Shown here in pieces: positions 53,934-63,061 of a stretch of DNA of 64,000 nt. The translations under genes and the position numbers were made by a program. Under the pieces are notes generated by a model, which did no database searches, was not told where the DNA came from, and saw only the letters and a program-made list of their open reading frames with translations. This stretch comes from Sneathia sanguinegens (GTDB lineage: Bacteria > Fusobacteriota > Fusobacteriia > Fusobacteriales > Leptotrichiaceae): assembly GCF_042033325.1 (NCBI RefSeq), contig NZ_CP160095.1; one strand, 5' to 3'. Within the stretch, counting starts at the first letter, position 1. The number at the start of each line of letters is the position of its first letter.

Positions 53934-55946
53934 ATGAAAAATAAAAAGATATGTTTTTTAGCAGTGCTATTATCGATGGCTTCTTATGCTTACGAGGCAA
54001 GCGTAGAAACAGGAGTTAAGGTTAATAGTAGTTTTGCACCCAAATATGAAACCACAGGTTATGAGTTAAATCTTTTGAAATTTAATATTAAACCGTTAAA
54101 AGAATTAGAATTTGGTGTTGATATTAAATCTGCAAGAAAAGATTTCTCAATTAATGATTATGATAAGGATATAAAGCACATATATAATTGGAAAAAAAGA
54201 GACGCAAATCATGATGTCATGTTGAAATTTTTAATTAATAATGAAAATAATTTGACTAAGGATTTAAAATTGACAAATAATTTTCAATATTATTTAGATG
54301 ATTTTTGGATAAAGAAAAATTATTCAAAAGATGGGACAATAAAAGAAGAAGTAAAAACTGAATATTTAGAAGATGATGGAACAAAACAAGCTTTAGGAAA
54401 TACAGTATTTAGTACAAATATTTCAGGAAAAGTTAAAAATACAGAAATAGATTCAAAAATTGAATATAAGGCAAATCAATTTCATAGATTTGATAAAGAT
54501 GAAGCATATTTTAAAGTAAATAGTAAAACTGATACAAAATTAAATGATAAATATGCTTTAAATAGTGAATACAATTTTGACATAGATCTTAATGCAGCAA
54601 GTAGACCATTTGATGCACTTGATACAGAATTAGATGAATTTCCTGATTTCCATTCGGGAGATTATGTAACAAAATTTGATCAAAAATTTAATTTTGGTTT
54701 TAAATACTCTGAAAATAAGAATAATTATGGTTTGAAATTAGAAATGAAACATCATGCAGAATATTCTAAGGGTCAAAAGAAAGAAGATCCATATAAAACT
54801 TTCTATAATATTTTAGATCCAAAACTTATTTTAAGTGCTAGTAATAATGTTGATTTAAAAGTAGGTAAATTAGTTTTTGATAATAGCTTAGGAAATTTAA
54901 TAGAAGCAAGAATGACAAAATATTTACCAGATGAAAGTAGAAAAGAAAACTATGAACTAGCATTAAAATATGAACCAAGTTTAAAATCTAAATTAAAATA
55001 TATGTATAATAAAAATAAGGATGATTTAGAACTAGATACAAGTTTAGAATATTTTCCAAGTTTTCTTTTATACCCAACAAATATAAATGCAGATGTTGTT
55101 CCGCATAATTTCAAACTTGGTTTTAAAACAAAATATGTTAGAAAATTAAATGATAAACAAGATGTTAGTTTTGATTTTGATAATAAACTAAGTAAAATAG
55201 TAAAATTTTCTGATAGTAAAGAAAATGAACCTAAAAATAATATTAAATCTAAATTGAACATAAAATATACAAATAAAGAAATAAAAGATTTGAATTTGAG
55301 TGTAAATTTAAATAATGAATTCAAAGAAGATACAATTAAAAAAGTAAAAATTTTACACCCTAATAATACAAGTAATAAATTGAATTTAAGCATAGAAACA
55401 GAATATAAAGGGCTTAAAGATTTAGTATTTATTAATAAATTAAAATATAAAAATAGTTTAGCACTTAATCATGTAACAAGACCAGATGATAAAAATGTTT
55501 TAACATATTTAATAAATTCTTTGGAATTTGATAGTTCTGTAGAATATACAAAAAAAATTAGTGATAAATTGACCTTAAAGAGTGGCTTAGATGTACTTGC
55601 AAAATTTGATACCCTATTACTTAGAAGTGAAAAAATGTATAACTATAATACAAATGATATAGAAAAAACAAAAGAAAAACCTATGTTAAGTGATGCAGTT
55701 AATAATAAATATAATTTAGGAGGAAGTTTTGAATTAAAGCCTAAAGTTAGTGTTGTATATATGCCAATAAAAAACTTAGAATTAAGTTCAGGATTTGAAA
55801 TTTCTACTCTTTTTGAAAAGAAAGTAATAGATTTGATAAAGGATGAAAAAAGACCAGATGAAGGCTTATTTGGACCAATAGATAAGAAATTTGAATTTAG
55901 AAAATTAAAACCAAGCTTAACATTAAATTTGAAGTATAAATGGTAG
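53934..55946 (+). CDS. large outer-membrane beta-barrel protein
   Basis: 670 residues. A signal peptide (about 1-19, ASYA-YE) is followed by long alternating strands with charged turns through the whole protein (for example ELEFGVDIKS, KLKYMYNKNKDDLELDTSLEYF), suggesting a large barrel of more than 20 strands. The last ~75 residues (PKVSVVYMPIKNLELSSGFE ... LTLNLKYKW) match the C-terminal module of the proteins at 38410, 42091 and 44920, while the rest differs. It is first in an operon with the S8 autotransporter (8 bases downstream), so it may help export, anchor or use it (inference). Confidence 0.7.
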   Translation: MKNKKICFLAVLLSMASYAYEASVETGVKVNSSFAPKYETTGYELNLLKFNIKPLKELEFGVDIKSARKDFSINDYDKDIKHIYNWKKRDANHDVMLKFLINNENNLTKDLKLTNNFQYYLDDFWIKKNYSKDGTIKEEVKTEYLEDDGTKQALGNTVFSTNISGKVKNTEIDSKIEYKANQFHRFDKDEAYFKVNSKTDTKLNDKYALNSEYNFDIDLNAASRPFDALDTELDEFPDFHSGDYVTKFDQKFNFGFKYSENKNNYGLKLEMKHHAEYSKGQKKEDPYKTFYNILDPKLILSASNNVDLKVGKLVFDNSLGNLIEARMTKYLPDESRKENYELALKYEPSLKSKLKYMYNKNKDDLELDTSLEYFPSFLLYPTNINADVVPHNFKLGFKTKYVRKLNDKQDVSFDFDNKLSKIVKFSDSKENEPKNNIKSKLNIKYTNKEIKDLNLSVNLNNEFKEDTIKKVKILHPNNTSNKLNLSIETEYKGLKDLVFINKLKYKNSLALNHVTRPDDKNVLTYLINSLEFDSSVEYTKKISDKLTLKSGLDVLAKFDTLLLRSEKMYNYNTNDIEKTKEKPMLSDAVNNKYNLGGSFELKPKVSVVYMPIKNLELSSGFEISTLFEKKVIDLIKDEKRPDEGLFGPIDKKFEFRKLKPSLTLNLKYKW

Positions 55947-55954
55947 GAGGTAAA

Positions 55955-57472
55955 ATGAGAGTAAATAATAAAAGCATAGCTATATTTTTTGGTCTAATAG
56001 CTCTTAGTAGTTGTAGTAGTTTAAAAAAGGTAAATAATGCTGATAAAGCAAATAAATTAGAAGTTAAATATTTTAAACCTGAATATGATATTAATGAGGG
56101 TGTTAATGAAATAGTCAGCGAAATAAAAAAACAACCTGTAGACAGACTTAAAAATATTACAGCTAAAAATTTTGAAATAAAAAATTTAGATAAAATGTAT
56201 GATAAAGAAGTAATATATTTAAATAATGATAGTTTAGATAAAAATATATCAATTGTTAAAATATATAACAAAAAGCCTAGTTTGGTGTATAAAAAAGGAA
56301 GTAAAGGTTACGAAACTTTAGTTGGTGTAGAAAAAACAGGTGGAGAACTTTTCCCAGATAAGCCAGAATTAAAAAATGAAAAATATAAGGTAGTTACAGA
56401 TAAGGATAGAAATAATGTCTATGTTCAAGTAAGAGATAATATTACAGGAAAAACAAAAGATATTAGATTAGATAATAAGGTTTTAATTGAAGAAAGACCT
56501 AGTGAAATATCAGATAATATTAGATATGAAGATTTGAAAAAATTGAATAAGGATAAAAGAGTTAAGTATAAGATTAATACCTTAGATAATCCTTTTGAAG
56601 ATGTAGCAGATGCAGAAAAACAAATAGTAAATGGTTATGAATTTTATGATTATAAAAATTATTTTAAACCAGATAAATACTATGATGAAGATGATTTGGC
56701 TGGAGTTAAAAGAGTTGACTTAATTGATCATATTGATGGTTTGAAAGATAAAGAATATAAAAGAAATATAGATTTTGGAATAAAATTAGGAGATTTCAAA
56801 GATGATTATTCAAAACTTTTAGCAGATCTTAGTAAAAGAAGCCTTAAATTAACAGAAGATGGTAAGGTTATAGGAGGTTTTGATGAATATTTATCACAAA
56901 AAATAGAAAAATATAGTGAAGCAGAACCTCAAACTGGAAAAGTAAGTTTTGTAACTGAAATTTTAGATAAGGATAAAAATGTAGGTTTACATAATGTAGT
57001 AAGAAAAATATTACAAGATGGAAAAGTAGTTTTTCAAAAGAAAGAAAAAGCTTTTGTAAGCTTTGATGGAGTAAATGTTGCAGTAGCAGACGGAACTTTT
57101 TTTGATTTATCACCAGAAGTTGAAAAAAGAGTTTATAGAGGTACGGTAAAAGCTGATGATAAGGTTAAGGATTTTGTAAAAGAAGCTACAGATGAAAAAG
57201 AAAGAAAAAAAGCTCTACAACACTTATTAAGACAACATGGTGCAACAGTAATAGGAGCTATGATAGATGAATCAGTTTTAGGAGATGCTTTTTATTGGAC
57301 AGGTGCTATAACTGATACTCTTTGCAAGATTGGAGAAAAAGGAAATTTACCAGACTTTATACCAGATTATCAAGCTTTAAATAAATTTATTGGAAATCTT
57401 TTATCAAAGTATGCAGATAAGTATTCACCAGAAATGACAAATTATTTAGCGGATAAAGTAAAAGCCTGCTGA
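55955..57472 (+). CDS. N-terminal part of a lipobox S8 (subtilisin-type) autotransporter protease, frame ends early
   Basis: 505 codons from the ATG at 55955, with AGGAGG upstream. The N-terminus has a signal peptide with lipobox-like LIALSSC (about C20), so the product is probably a lipoprotein. A ~340-residue prodomain-like region follows. The S8 catalytic domain then begins: VNVAVAD379GTFF (catalytic Asp) and QH428GATVIGAM (catalytic His). The frame ends at TGA (57470-57472) before the Asn and Ser motifs, which are in the next frame one base over (57477-61130). Skipping one A in GTAAAAGCC (57458-57466) joins them into one 1,724-residue protein. Lipidated S8 autotransporters such as neisserial NalP are a precedent. 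Most likely one broken or recoded gene. Confidence 0.8.
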   Translation: MRVNNKSIAIFFGLIALSSCSSLKKVNNADKANKLEVKYFKPEYDINEGVNEIVSEIKKQPVDRLKNITAKNFEIKNLDKMYDKEVIYLNNDSLDKNISIVKIYNKKPSLVYKKGSKGYETLVGVEKTGGELFPDKPELKNEKYKVVTDKDRNNVYVQVRDNITGKTKDIRLDNKVLIEERPSEISDNIRYEDLKKLNKDKRVKYKINTLDNPFEDVADAEKQIVNGYEFYDYKNYFKPDKYYDEDDLAGVKRVDLIDHIDGLKDKEYKRNIDFGIKLGDFKDDYSKLLADLSKRSLKLTEDGKVIGGFDEYLSQKIEKYSEAEPQTGKVSFVTEILDKDKNVGLHNVVRKILQDGKVVFQKKEKAFVSFDGVNVAVADGTFFDLSPEVEKRVYRGTVKADDKVKDFVKEATDEKERKKALQHLLRQHGATVIGAMIDESVLGDAFYWTGAITDTLCKIGEKGNLPDFIPDYQALNKFIGNLLSKYADKYSPEMTNYLADKVKAC

Positions 57473-57476
57473 AAAA

Positions 57477-60400
57477 TTGGATGAAATAACAAATGTAGTA
57501 ATAGATGCAAAGATAGCAGATGCTAATAAAAAAGAAATGTACAAAACTATGTATCCAGAATTAGCTCGTCTATTAAAAGAAGTTTATGGTATGCCAGAAT
57601 TAGATAAATTAAAATTCTCTAAGTTGCATTTCACAACTATTAGTGTTGCTTCTGGAGATGAGCATATAAAAACAAGTGATACTGCTAAAAATTTATCATC
57701 TATATTAGATTTGAATAAAAATATTAAGGCAATCAATATGTCTTATGGTTCAAACTATAATGTAGAAGAATATTTAGAATTAAGTAAATTAAAGCAAGAA
57801 GATTTTGAAAAAGGAGCAAAAGCATATAATACAGATGCATATTTCAGAAATGCAGTTTTATCATGGTTAAAATCAGATGATGAAAAATCAGAACAAAATA
57901 TGAAAGATTACTATAATGGTTATTTAGGAATACCTAGTGTATATAAATATTTTGCTTCAAGAAATCAAATTAGTGCAAGTGACTATAAAAAACTTGTAGA
58001 TTTGAGATTATTAACACTAAAAAGTGTCTTAAAAGAAGCACCTGAAATAACTGCTGCAAATCATGATATTCTTTTTGTTAGATCAGCTGGAAATACTTAT
58101 TCTTATGCTCAAATAGATTTAGCAAATTATGATAAAAATGGTAAAAAAATAGCTTATCATGATCCAAACTATAAATATAGTAATGATTTTGCTTCATTGC
58201 CAACATATATGAATGAAGTAGAAAAAGAAAAGGCAAGAGAAGAAGGAAAGGAATATAAATATAACTATAACTATAGAAAAAATTTATTAGGTTCAGTTGG
58301 AGTTGTACCAAAGACATCAAGTTATGGATATGAAGCAACTGAAGATATTTCAAATGCTTGGGCACTATACACAGATAAATTTAACTATAAGCGTTTAAGA
58401 GCTTTTGGAATAGGAATGTTGTCAGAATATAATTTCTTAATTAAGGAATTAAATAATATAGTAAGAAATCCTGAAAAATATCCTAAAGGATATAAAGAAG
58501 AAATAGTATCTAGAATTAAAGCTGTAGATAAAATGGTTGCAGAACATCAAGATATGGAAAAAGATGATACAAGATATTCATTTTCAAGAGCAGGAAAAGC
58601 TATGTTATGGACTATGGCAGCTGACGGATCATATGTTTATACAAAGAGATTAACAAATGAAGAAAAGCAATATAGCGATGGAGAAGATATAGGTAGTGAT
58701 ATAGCATTTGGATCATCATTCTCAGCACCTAGAATGACAGCAGTAGCTGGTATGATAGCTGAAAAATTTCCATGGATGAGTGCACATGATATAAAAACAA
58801 GTATGTTGACAACAGCTATAGATGATTATAGATTGAATTTTATAGATTTAAATAAAGAAAAAGGAAAGAAAGATGAAAATCCAACTGAAAATCCAAATAA
58901 GACACCGAATATAAAAATTGAAGAAATAGGACTATATGGTGTAGATGAAAATATAGGTTGGGGAATAATGGATAAGGAAGCAGCCCTAGATGGACCAGCA
59001 AGATTTGTAAAAGCATTAACACATGAAGTTGGTCAAGAAAACTTTGTTGCAAATGTACCATATGGAACATTTACTTTTGGAAATAGTATACAAGGGGCCT
59101 TTGATCCTATAAAACACATGTCATCAAGAAAATATATAACTTTAGAACAAGCAAATAGTCTTGTAGTAACAGCACAATTTAAAAATGAAGAAATATTAGA
59201 TCCTAAATTTCTTGAAACACATGAAAATGTTAAAAGAGTTTTAGAAAGAACTAAAGTAACACCACAACAAATAGTAAATGAATTAAGACCTAAGATAAAG
59301 AAATATTTGCCAAGTTTGAGCTTTGAAGAAAGAGAATTATTCCAAAGTGCAGGTTTAGAAAAATTAGGAAAAGGTACTTTGATTTTATCAGGTAATAATA
59401 CTTATACAGAACCAACATATGTAAAAGAAGGAACTTTGGTTGTGCAAGGTGTTCAAAATTCAGATGTTATAGTTTCTGAAAATGCAAAATTGAAATTAGA
59501 TTCAGAATATATTGAAAAAGGAAATTTAGCAAGAGTAATGTTAGGACTTGAACCTTTAAAAGGTGGAATTTACGCTAATGTAAAAAATAAAGGGCAACTA
59601 TACTCATATTCAAACAAGGATAATATATTAGGTACATATATACCATATGAAAATTCATTGACTCGTATAGCAAATGGGGCAAGATTAAGTGTTGATAAAT
59701 TAGATTTATCAAATATTTCACATTTTGATATAGACTTATTTAGAAAATATCAAATGATGACATTTGACTTAAAAGAAGTTAAGAAATTTGAAGATTATAA
59801 TGACGATGATACGAAAGAAAGTAATGAAAAAACAGAAGATACTTTCAATAAAAAATTAATTTTTGTTGCCAAAGATGTAAGTGATGCTGATGTTTCTAAA
59901 ATAACATTTGGAGAAGAAAGTGTAAGTTCAGGGCTTAAAATGATTACAGAATTAAAGAAGGAAAATAATAAGAATATTGTAAAAATTTGGCTTGAAAGAA
60001 AAGAACATATATTTGATCCATTAAATGATAAAAAAGAAAATGAAGGACCAAAAGTACAAACATTATCAACAAAATTGAAGAAATTTATAGTTTCTAAAAT
60101 GAATAAAAAACTTAGTGATAAAGAATTAAATGAATTGAATATACAATTAGATAATTTGGAAATTGCCGATGACGAAGATGTAGAAACTTTAGATGGAAAT
60201 ATATTAGTAGATTTTATGACTTTAGGTTTAGAAAATTTAAATATTAGAAATAGAGCAATCTTAGATACTGTAGAAAAAAATACAAATAAATCATTTGAAA
60301 CTTTTGCAAGTGTACAAACAGATACTAAAATTAGAAAAGAAGATAAAAGAAATATTATTACTACAGTTACAAATCTTTTTGCAGGTGTAGGTAAAGAATT

Positions 60401-61130
60401 TAGAAGCAAAATTTCAAAACATAACATAGCTATAGCATTAAATTACACAAATTCTAAATTAAAAGATTTAAGTTTTAAAGCAGGATTGAAAAAAGAAAAT
60501 GTCTTAGGAGATGTTAATGTAAATGGAGCAGGTCTTGCAATGATTAATACTAATGATTTTAAATTTGGTTTATCAACAAATACTATAATATCTGCAGATT
60601 ATTTAGATAAACATATTTCAAGAAAATTATTAGATAAGGATGTTAAAGATACAAGAAGTTCTGATTTCCTAGTAGATATTAATAATATAGTAGCATATAA
60701 ATATGAAAAAGATGTAAATAATAAGGTAAGCTTAGGTATTAAACCATATATTGGTTTGGATGTACCAGTATATATTAAAGGTTATTACAATGAAAATAGT
60801 GAATTTGGATATAATTCTGAAATGGAAGTATTTGTTAAACCAAGCATGACTTTAGGAACAAAATTCAATGTAAGATATGATAAAGATTTAGATATAAGCA
60901 TTTATGCAGATTATACAAAATATCTTGTAGATACAACTTTAAAATCAAAGGGTGAATTAAAGGGATATAAATTTGTAAATGATATTTCAGGAGTTAAATT
61001 AACTGATAATATAGTTAACTTTGGGTTGAATGTAAACAAAAAAATTGGTAATTTAACTTTAGGATTTGGATATAAAAATAGAAATATAAAAAATAATGCA
61101 CTATCTACAATGTTTAGATATGAATTTTAG
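57477..61130 (+). CDS. C-terminal part of the S8 autotransporter: catalytic Asn/Ser, beta-helix and translocator barrel
   Basis: 1,217 codons counted from a TTG at 57477 that has no good ribosome site; the true frame runs back to about 57462 (KPAEKLDE). FVRSAGNTYSY holds the oxyanion Asn and IAFGSSFSAPRMT the nucleophile Ser (codon 58716-58718, residue 414 here). A passenger stalk has an autotransporter-associated repeat (GTLILSGNNTYTEPTYVKEG, near 59374). The last ~270 residues are a translocator barrel ending FRYEF. Without the Asp and His encoded upstream this part cannot be an active protease. It has neither signal peptide nor start site of its own, so it needs fusion to the preceding frame to be exported. 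Confidence 0.82.
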   Translation: MDEITNVVIDAKIADANKKEMYKTMYPELARLLKEVYGMPELDKLKFSKLHFTTISVASGDEHIKTSDTAKNLSSILDLNKNIKAINMSYGSNYNVEEYLELSKLKQEDFEKGAKAYNTDAYFRNAVLSWLKSDDEKSEQNMKDYYNGYLGIPSVYKYFASRNQISASDYKKLVDLRLLTLKSVLKEAPEITAANHDILFVRSAGNTYSYAQIDLANYDKNGKKIAYHDPNYKYSNDFASLPTYMNEVEKEKAREEGKEYKYNYNYRKNLLGSVGVVPKTSSYGYEATEDISNAWALYTDKFNYKRLRAFGIGMLSEYNFLIKELNNIVRNPEKYPKGYKEEIVSRIKAVDKMVAEHQDMEKDDTRYSFSRAGKAMLWTMAADGSYVYTKRLTNEEKQYSDGEDIGSDIAFGSSFSAPRMTAVAGMIAEKFPWMSAHDIKTSMLTTAIDDYRLNFIDLNKEKGKKDENPTENPNKTPNIKIEEIGLYGVDENIGWGIMDKEAALDGPARFVKALTHEVGQENFVANVPYGTFTFGNSIQGAFDPIKHMSSRKYITLEQANSLVVTAQFKNEEILDPKFLETHENVKRVLERTKVTPQQIVNELRPKIKKYLPSLSFEERELFQSAGLEKLGKGTLILSGNNTYTEPTYVKEGTLVVQGVQNSDVIVSENAKLKLDSEYIEKGNLARVMLGLEPLKGGIYANVKNKGQLYSYSNKDNILGTYIPYENSLTRIANGARLSVDKLDLSNISHFDIDLFRKYQMMTFDLKEVKKFEDYNDDDTKESNEKTEDTFNKKLIFVAKDVSDADVSKITFGEESVSSGLKMITELKKENNKNIVKIWLERKEHIFDPLNDKKENEGPKVQTLSTKLKKFIVSKMNKKLSDKELNELNIQLDNLEIADDEDVETLDGNILVDFMTLGLENLNIRNRAILDTVEKNTNKSFETFASVQTDTKIRKEDKRNIITTVTNLFAGVGKEFRSKISKHNIAIALNYTNSKLKDLSFKAGLKKENVLGDVNVNGAGLAMINTNDFKFGLSTNTIISADYLDKHISRKLLDKDVKDTRSSDFLVDINNIVAYKYEKDVNNKVSLGIKPYIGLDVPVYIKGYYNENSEFGYNSEMEVFVKPSMTLGTKFNVRYDKDLDISIYADYTKYLVDTTLKSKGELKGYKFVNDISGVKLTDNIVNFGLNVNKKIGNLTLGFGYKNRNIKNNALSTMFRYEF

Positions 61131-61139
61131 GAGATTAAT

Positions 61140-63008
61140 ATGAAAAATAAGATAAGTTTATTTGCACTATTATTAACTATTAGTTCATTTTCAGCTAATA
61201 AATTACCTGTGAACATTGATTTTGATGTAAATACGGGTTACAGTTTTGAAAAGGTAACAAAGAAAGAGTTTGATGAAGTTGGTTTAGGTAATTTAGTAAA
61301 AGGAGATTTGAAAATTTATAAATCAACTCTTGGTGCAAATTTAGGTGTAAGTAAAAGTTTTAATACAAAATATAAAAAATTTAAAGTCGAAGTTGGTGGA
61401 GGAATAGGAGCTACATTAGCTTTTGATACATATAATAATTTTTCGCAAATTAGAGAAAATGATAAAGAAGAAGAAAGCTTAATAGCTCTTGAAAAAAAAT
61501 TAGACAATCTTAATTTTGCTTCTGTAAGAAGTGAAAAAGCCTTTGAAAAATTTTCAACTGAATTTTCATTAGCATTTAAAAGCGTTAGAGATGTAGAATA
61601 TAGGCTATTAAAAGAAAGAGAAGAACTTTTTAAATTGAATTGTCAAATTAAAGAAAGAACAAAATATAAAGAAGTATATAAGGATGAAAAAGATAGACAA
61701 GATTTAAAAAGAATGTATGTTGAAATTGAAAAGCAATTGAAGGAAAAAGTAAAAGAACGAAATCAATTAAATGCAGAATTAAATGAATATATAAATCAAC
61801 ATCCTGAAATTGCTAAAGAAAACTTAATTAAGGATAAAGGATATTCAGAAAAATTAGAAAAACTTAGAAAAAAAATAGAAGAAACTGATCATTGTTTTAC
61901 GGTAGCTGTAGCTATTAGTGTTGATGAACATATAGTAGATAATCTAGATGGTGATACAAGTAAGTATGAAGAAAAAAAGGTGGAATCAGAAAAAAGAATA
62001 AAAGAATTAGAAGCAAAAAGAGAAAAAGTAGAAAATGCATATAAAGAAAAATATGGTACATATAATAAACCTGATATAGTTACAAGAGTTGAAGAAAAAA
62101 TAAAAGAAGAAGATGAAAGTGAAGAAAATGAAGTACCTAATTTAGTTAAGCATTTTAAAAATTCTGATGGAACTTTTGATTTTACAAAAGATCCACCTGT
62201 AGTGAATGATGATGAATCAATTAGAGATGATGATAAAAAAGAAGATCCATCTAAAGTTGAAGTACCTACTGATAAAATACATACAGGTAAAGAAGAGGGG
62301 GATAGAAAGAAATTACCACCTACTGATTCTACTGAACCAAAAGCACAGTCTGTAGGAAAAGTTACAGAAGAAGTGCAAGAGCTAATAAAACCTATAGATG
62401 ATAATAGCGAAGGAAATTCAAATGAATCTGATAATGAAGAAGAACATAAATCTGAAGATGAAAATACTAATGAAGAAGATAATGATGAAAATAAAAAAGA
62501 AGCAAGTGAGGATGAAGATACTTTTGAATTTTTAACAGAAGAAGACATAGGTGCTGAAAAAACAAAATGGGAAACTGCTACAGAAAATTATGATGAATTA
62601 AAGAAAGAATATGAAGAAAAGAGAAAAAAAATTGGAAGTAATGCAAAAGCAATAGATGAATTAGCAATGGCAATAGCAACTAATAAATTGAGTTATGAAT
62701 TTTCAACTTATGCTAGCACTAAATTTGAATATAAGTTTAATGATGAAGTTGAAATAGTACTTGGTTTAGATTTAGGTTTAAGTATAGCTAATAATAGAAT
62801 TTATTCTTATGCAAAATATTTACAAGATGTAAATGCAGTAGTTGATAAAAAGCAATATTTAATTCAAAATAATTTAAAACATGTAAAAGTAAATCCTTTA
62901 TTTAAATTTAATGTTATTGGAAGATATAAAAACTTTAATTTAGGTGTTTATGGAATGCAAACAAATAATACAACTTTAGGATTTACTGTAGGTTATAGAT
63001 TTAAATAA
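61140..63008 (+). CDS. outer-membrane protein with coiled-coil and acidic repeat insert
   Basis: 622 residues. A signal peptide (about 1-19, SFSA-N) is followed by a few strands (about 20-100), then a long charged helical region likely forming coiled coil (about 115-310, rich in Lys/Glu). A very acidic low-complexity segment (about 317-475, Glu/Asp/Lys/Ser) follows, a second short helix (about 480-515), and C-terminal strands ending TVGYRFK. The plan is a small split barrel with a very large exposed insert. It lies 9 bases after the autotransporter with AGGAG upstream, last gene of the operon. Function unknown; a surface adhesin or protease substrate is possible. Confidence 0.65.
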   Translation: MKNKISLFALLLTISSFSANKLPVNIDFDVNTGYSFEKVTKKEFDEVGLGNLVKGDLKIYKSTLGANLGVSKSFNTKYKKFKVEVGGGIGATLAFDTYNNFSQIRENDKEEESLIALEKKLDNLNFASVRSEKAFEKFSTEFSLAFKSVRDVEYRLLKEREELFKLNCQIKERTKYKEVYKDEKDRQDLKRMYVEIEKQLKEKVKERNQLNAELNEYINQHPEIAKENLIKDKGYSEKLEKLRKKIEETDHCFTVAVAISVDEHIVDNLDGDTSKYEEKKVESEKRIKELEAKREKVENAYKEKYGTYNKPDIVTRVEEKIKEEDESEENEVPNLVKHFKNSDGTFDFTKDPPVVNDDESIRDDDKKEDPSKVEVPTDKIHTGKEEGDRKKLPPTDSTEPKAQSVGKVTEEVQELIKPIDDNSEGNSNESDNEEEHKSEDENTNEEDNDENKKEASEDEDTFEFLTEEDIGAEKTKWETATENYDELKKEYEEKRKKIGSNAKAIDELAMAIATNKLSYEFSTYASTKFEYKFNDEVEIVLGLDLGLSIANNRIYSYAKYLQDVNAVVDKKQYLIQNNLKHVKVNPLFKFNVIGRYKNFNLGVYGMQTNNTTLGFTVGYRFK

Positions 63009-63012
63009 TAAA

Positions 63013-63048
63013 ATATGCACTCAATCTTATATAGATTGGGTGCATTTT
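63013..63048. terminator. terminator after the surface-protease operon
   Basis: ATGCACTCAATCT-TATAT-AGATTGGGTGCAT with one G-U/T-G mismatch pair, followed by TTTT on the plus strand and a T-rich flank on the other. Confidence 0.75.
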
Positions 63049-63061
63049 AAAATAATTGATT

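Noticed and set aside
57440..57480. A -1 programmed frameshift for the S8 autotransporter
   Set aside because: The change needed is +1 (or -2), and no X-XXY-YYZ heptamer is present, so -1 recoding cannot join the frames.
59795..60427. A 210-codon minus-strand frame opposite the S8 autotransporter
   Set aside because: It is the shadow of a Lys/Glu/Asp-rich stretch, giving Ser/Leu/Phe-rich nonsense, and lacks a ribosome site.
61889..62548. A 219-codon Ser-rich minus-strand frame opposite the gene at 61140-63008
   Set aside because: Its poly-Ser composition is what the reverse strand of an acidic low-complexity coding region produces.
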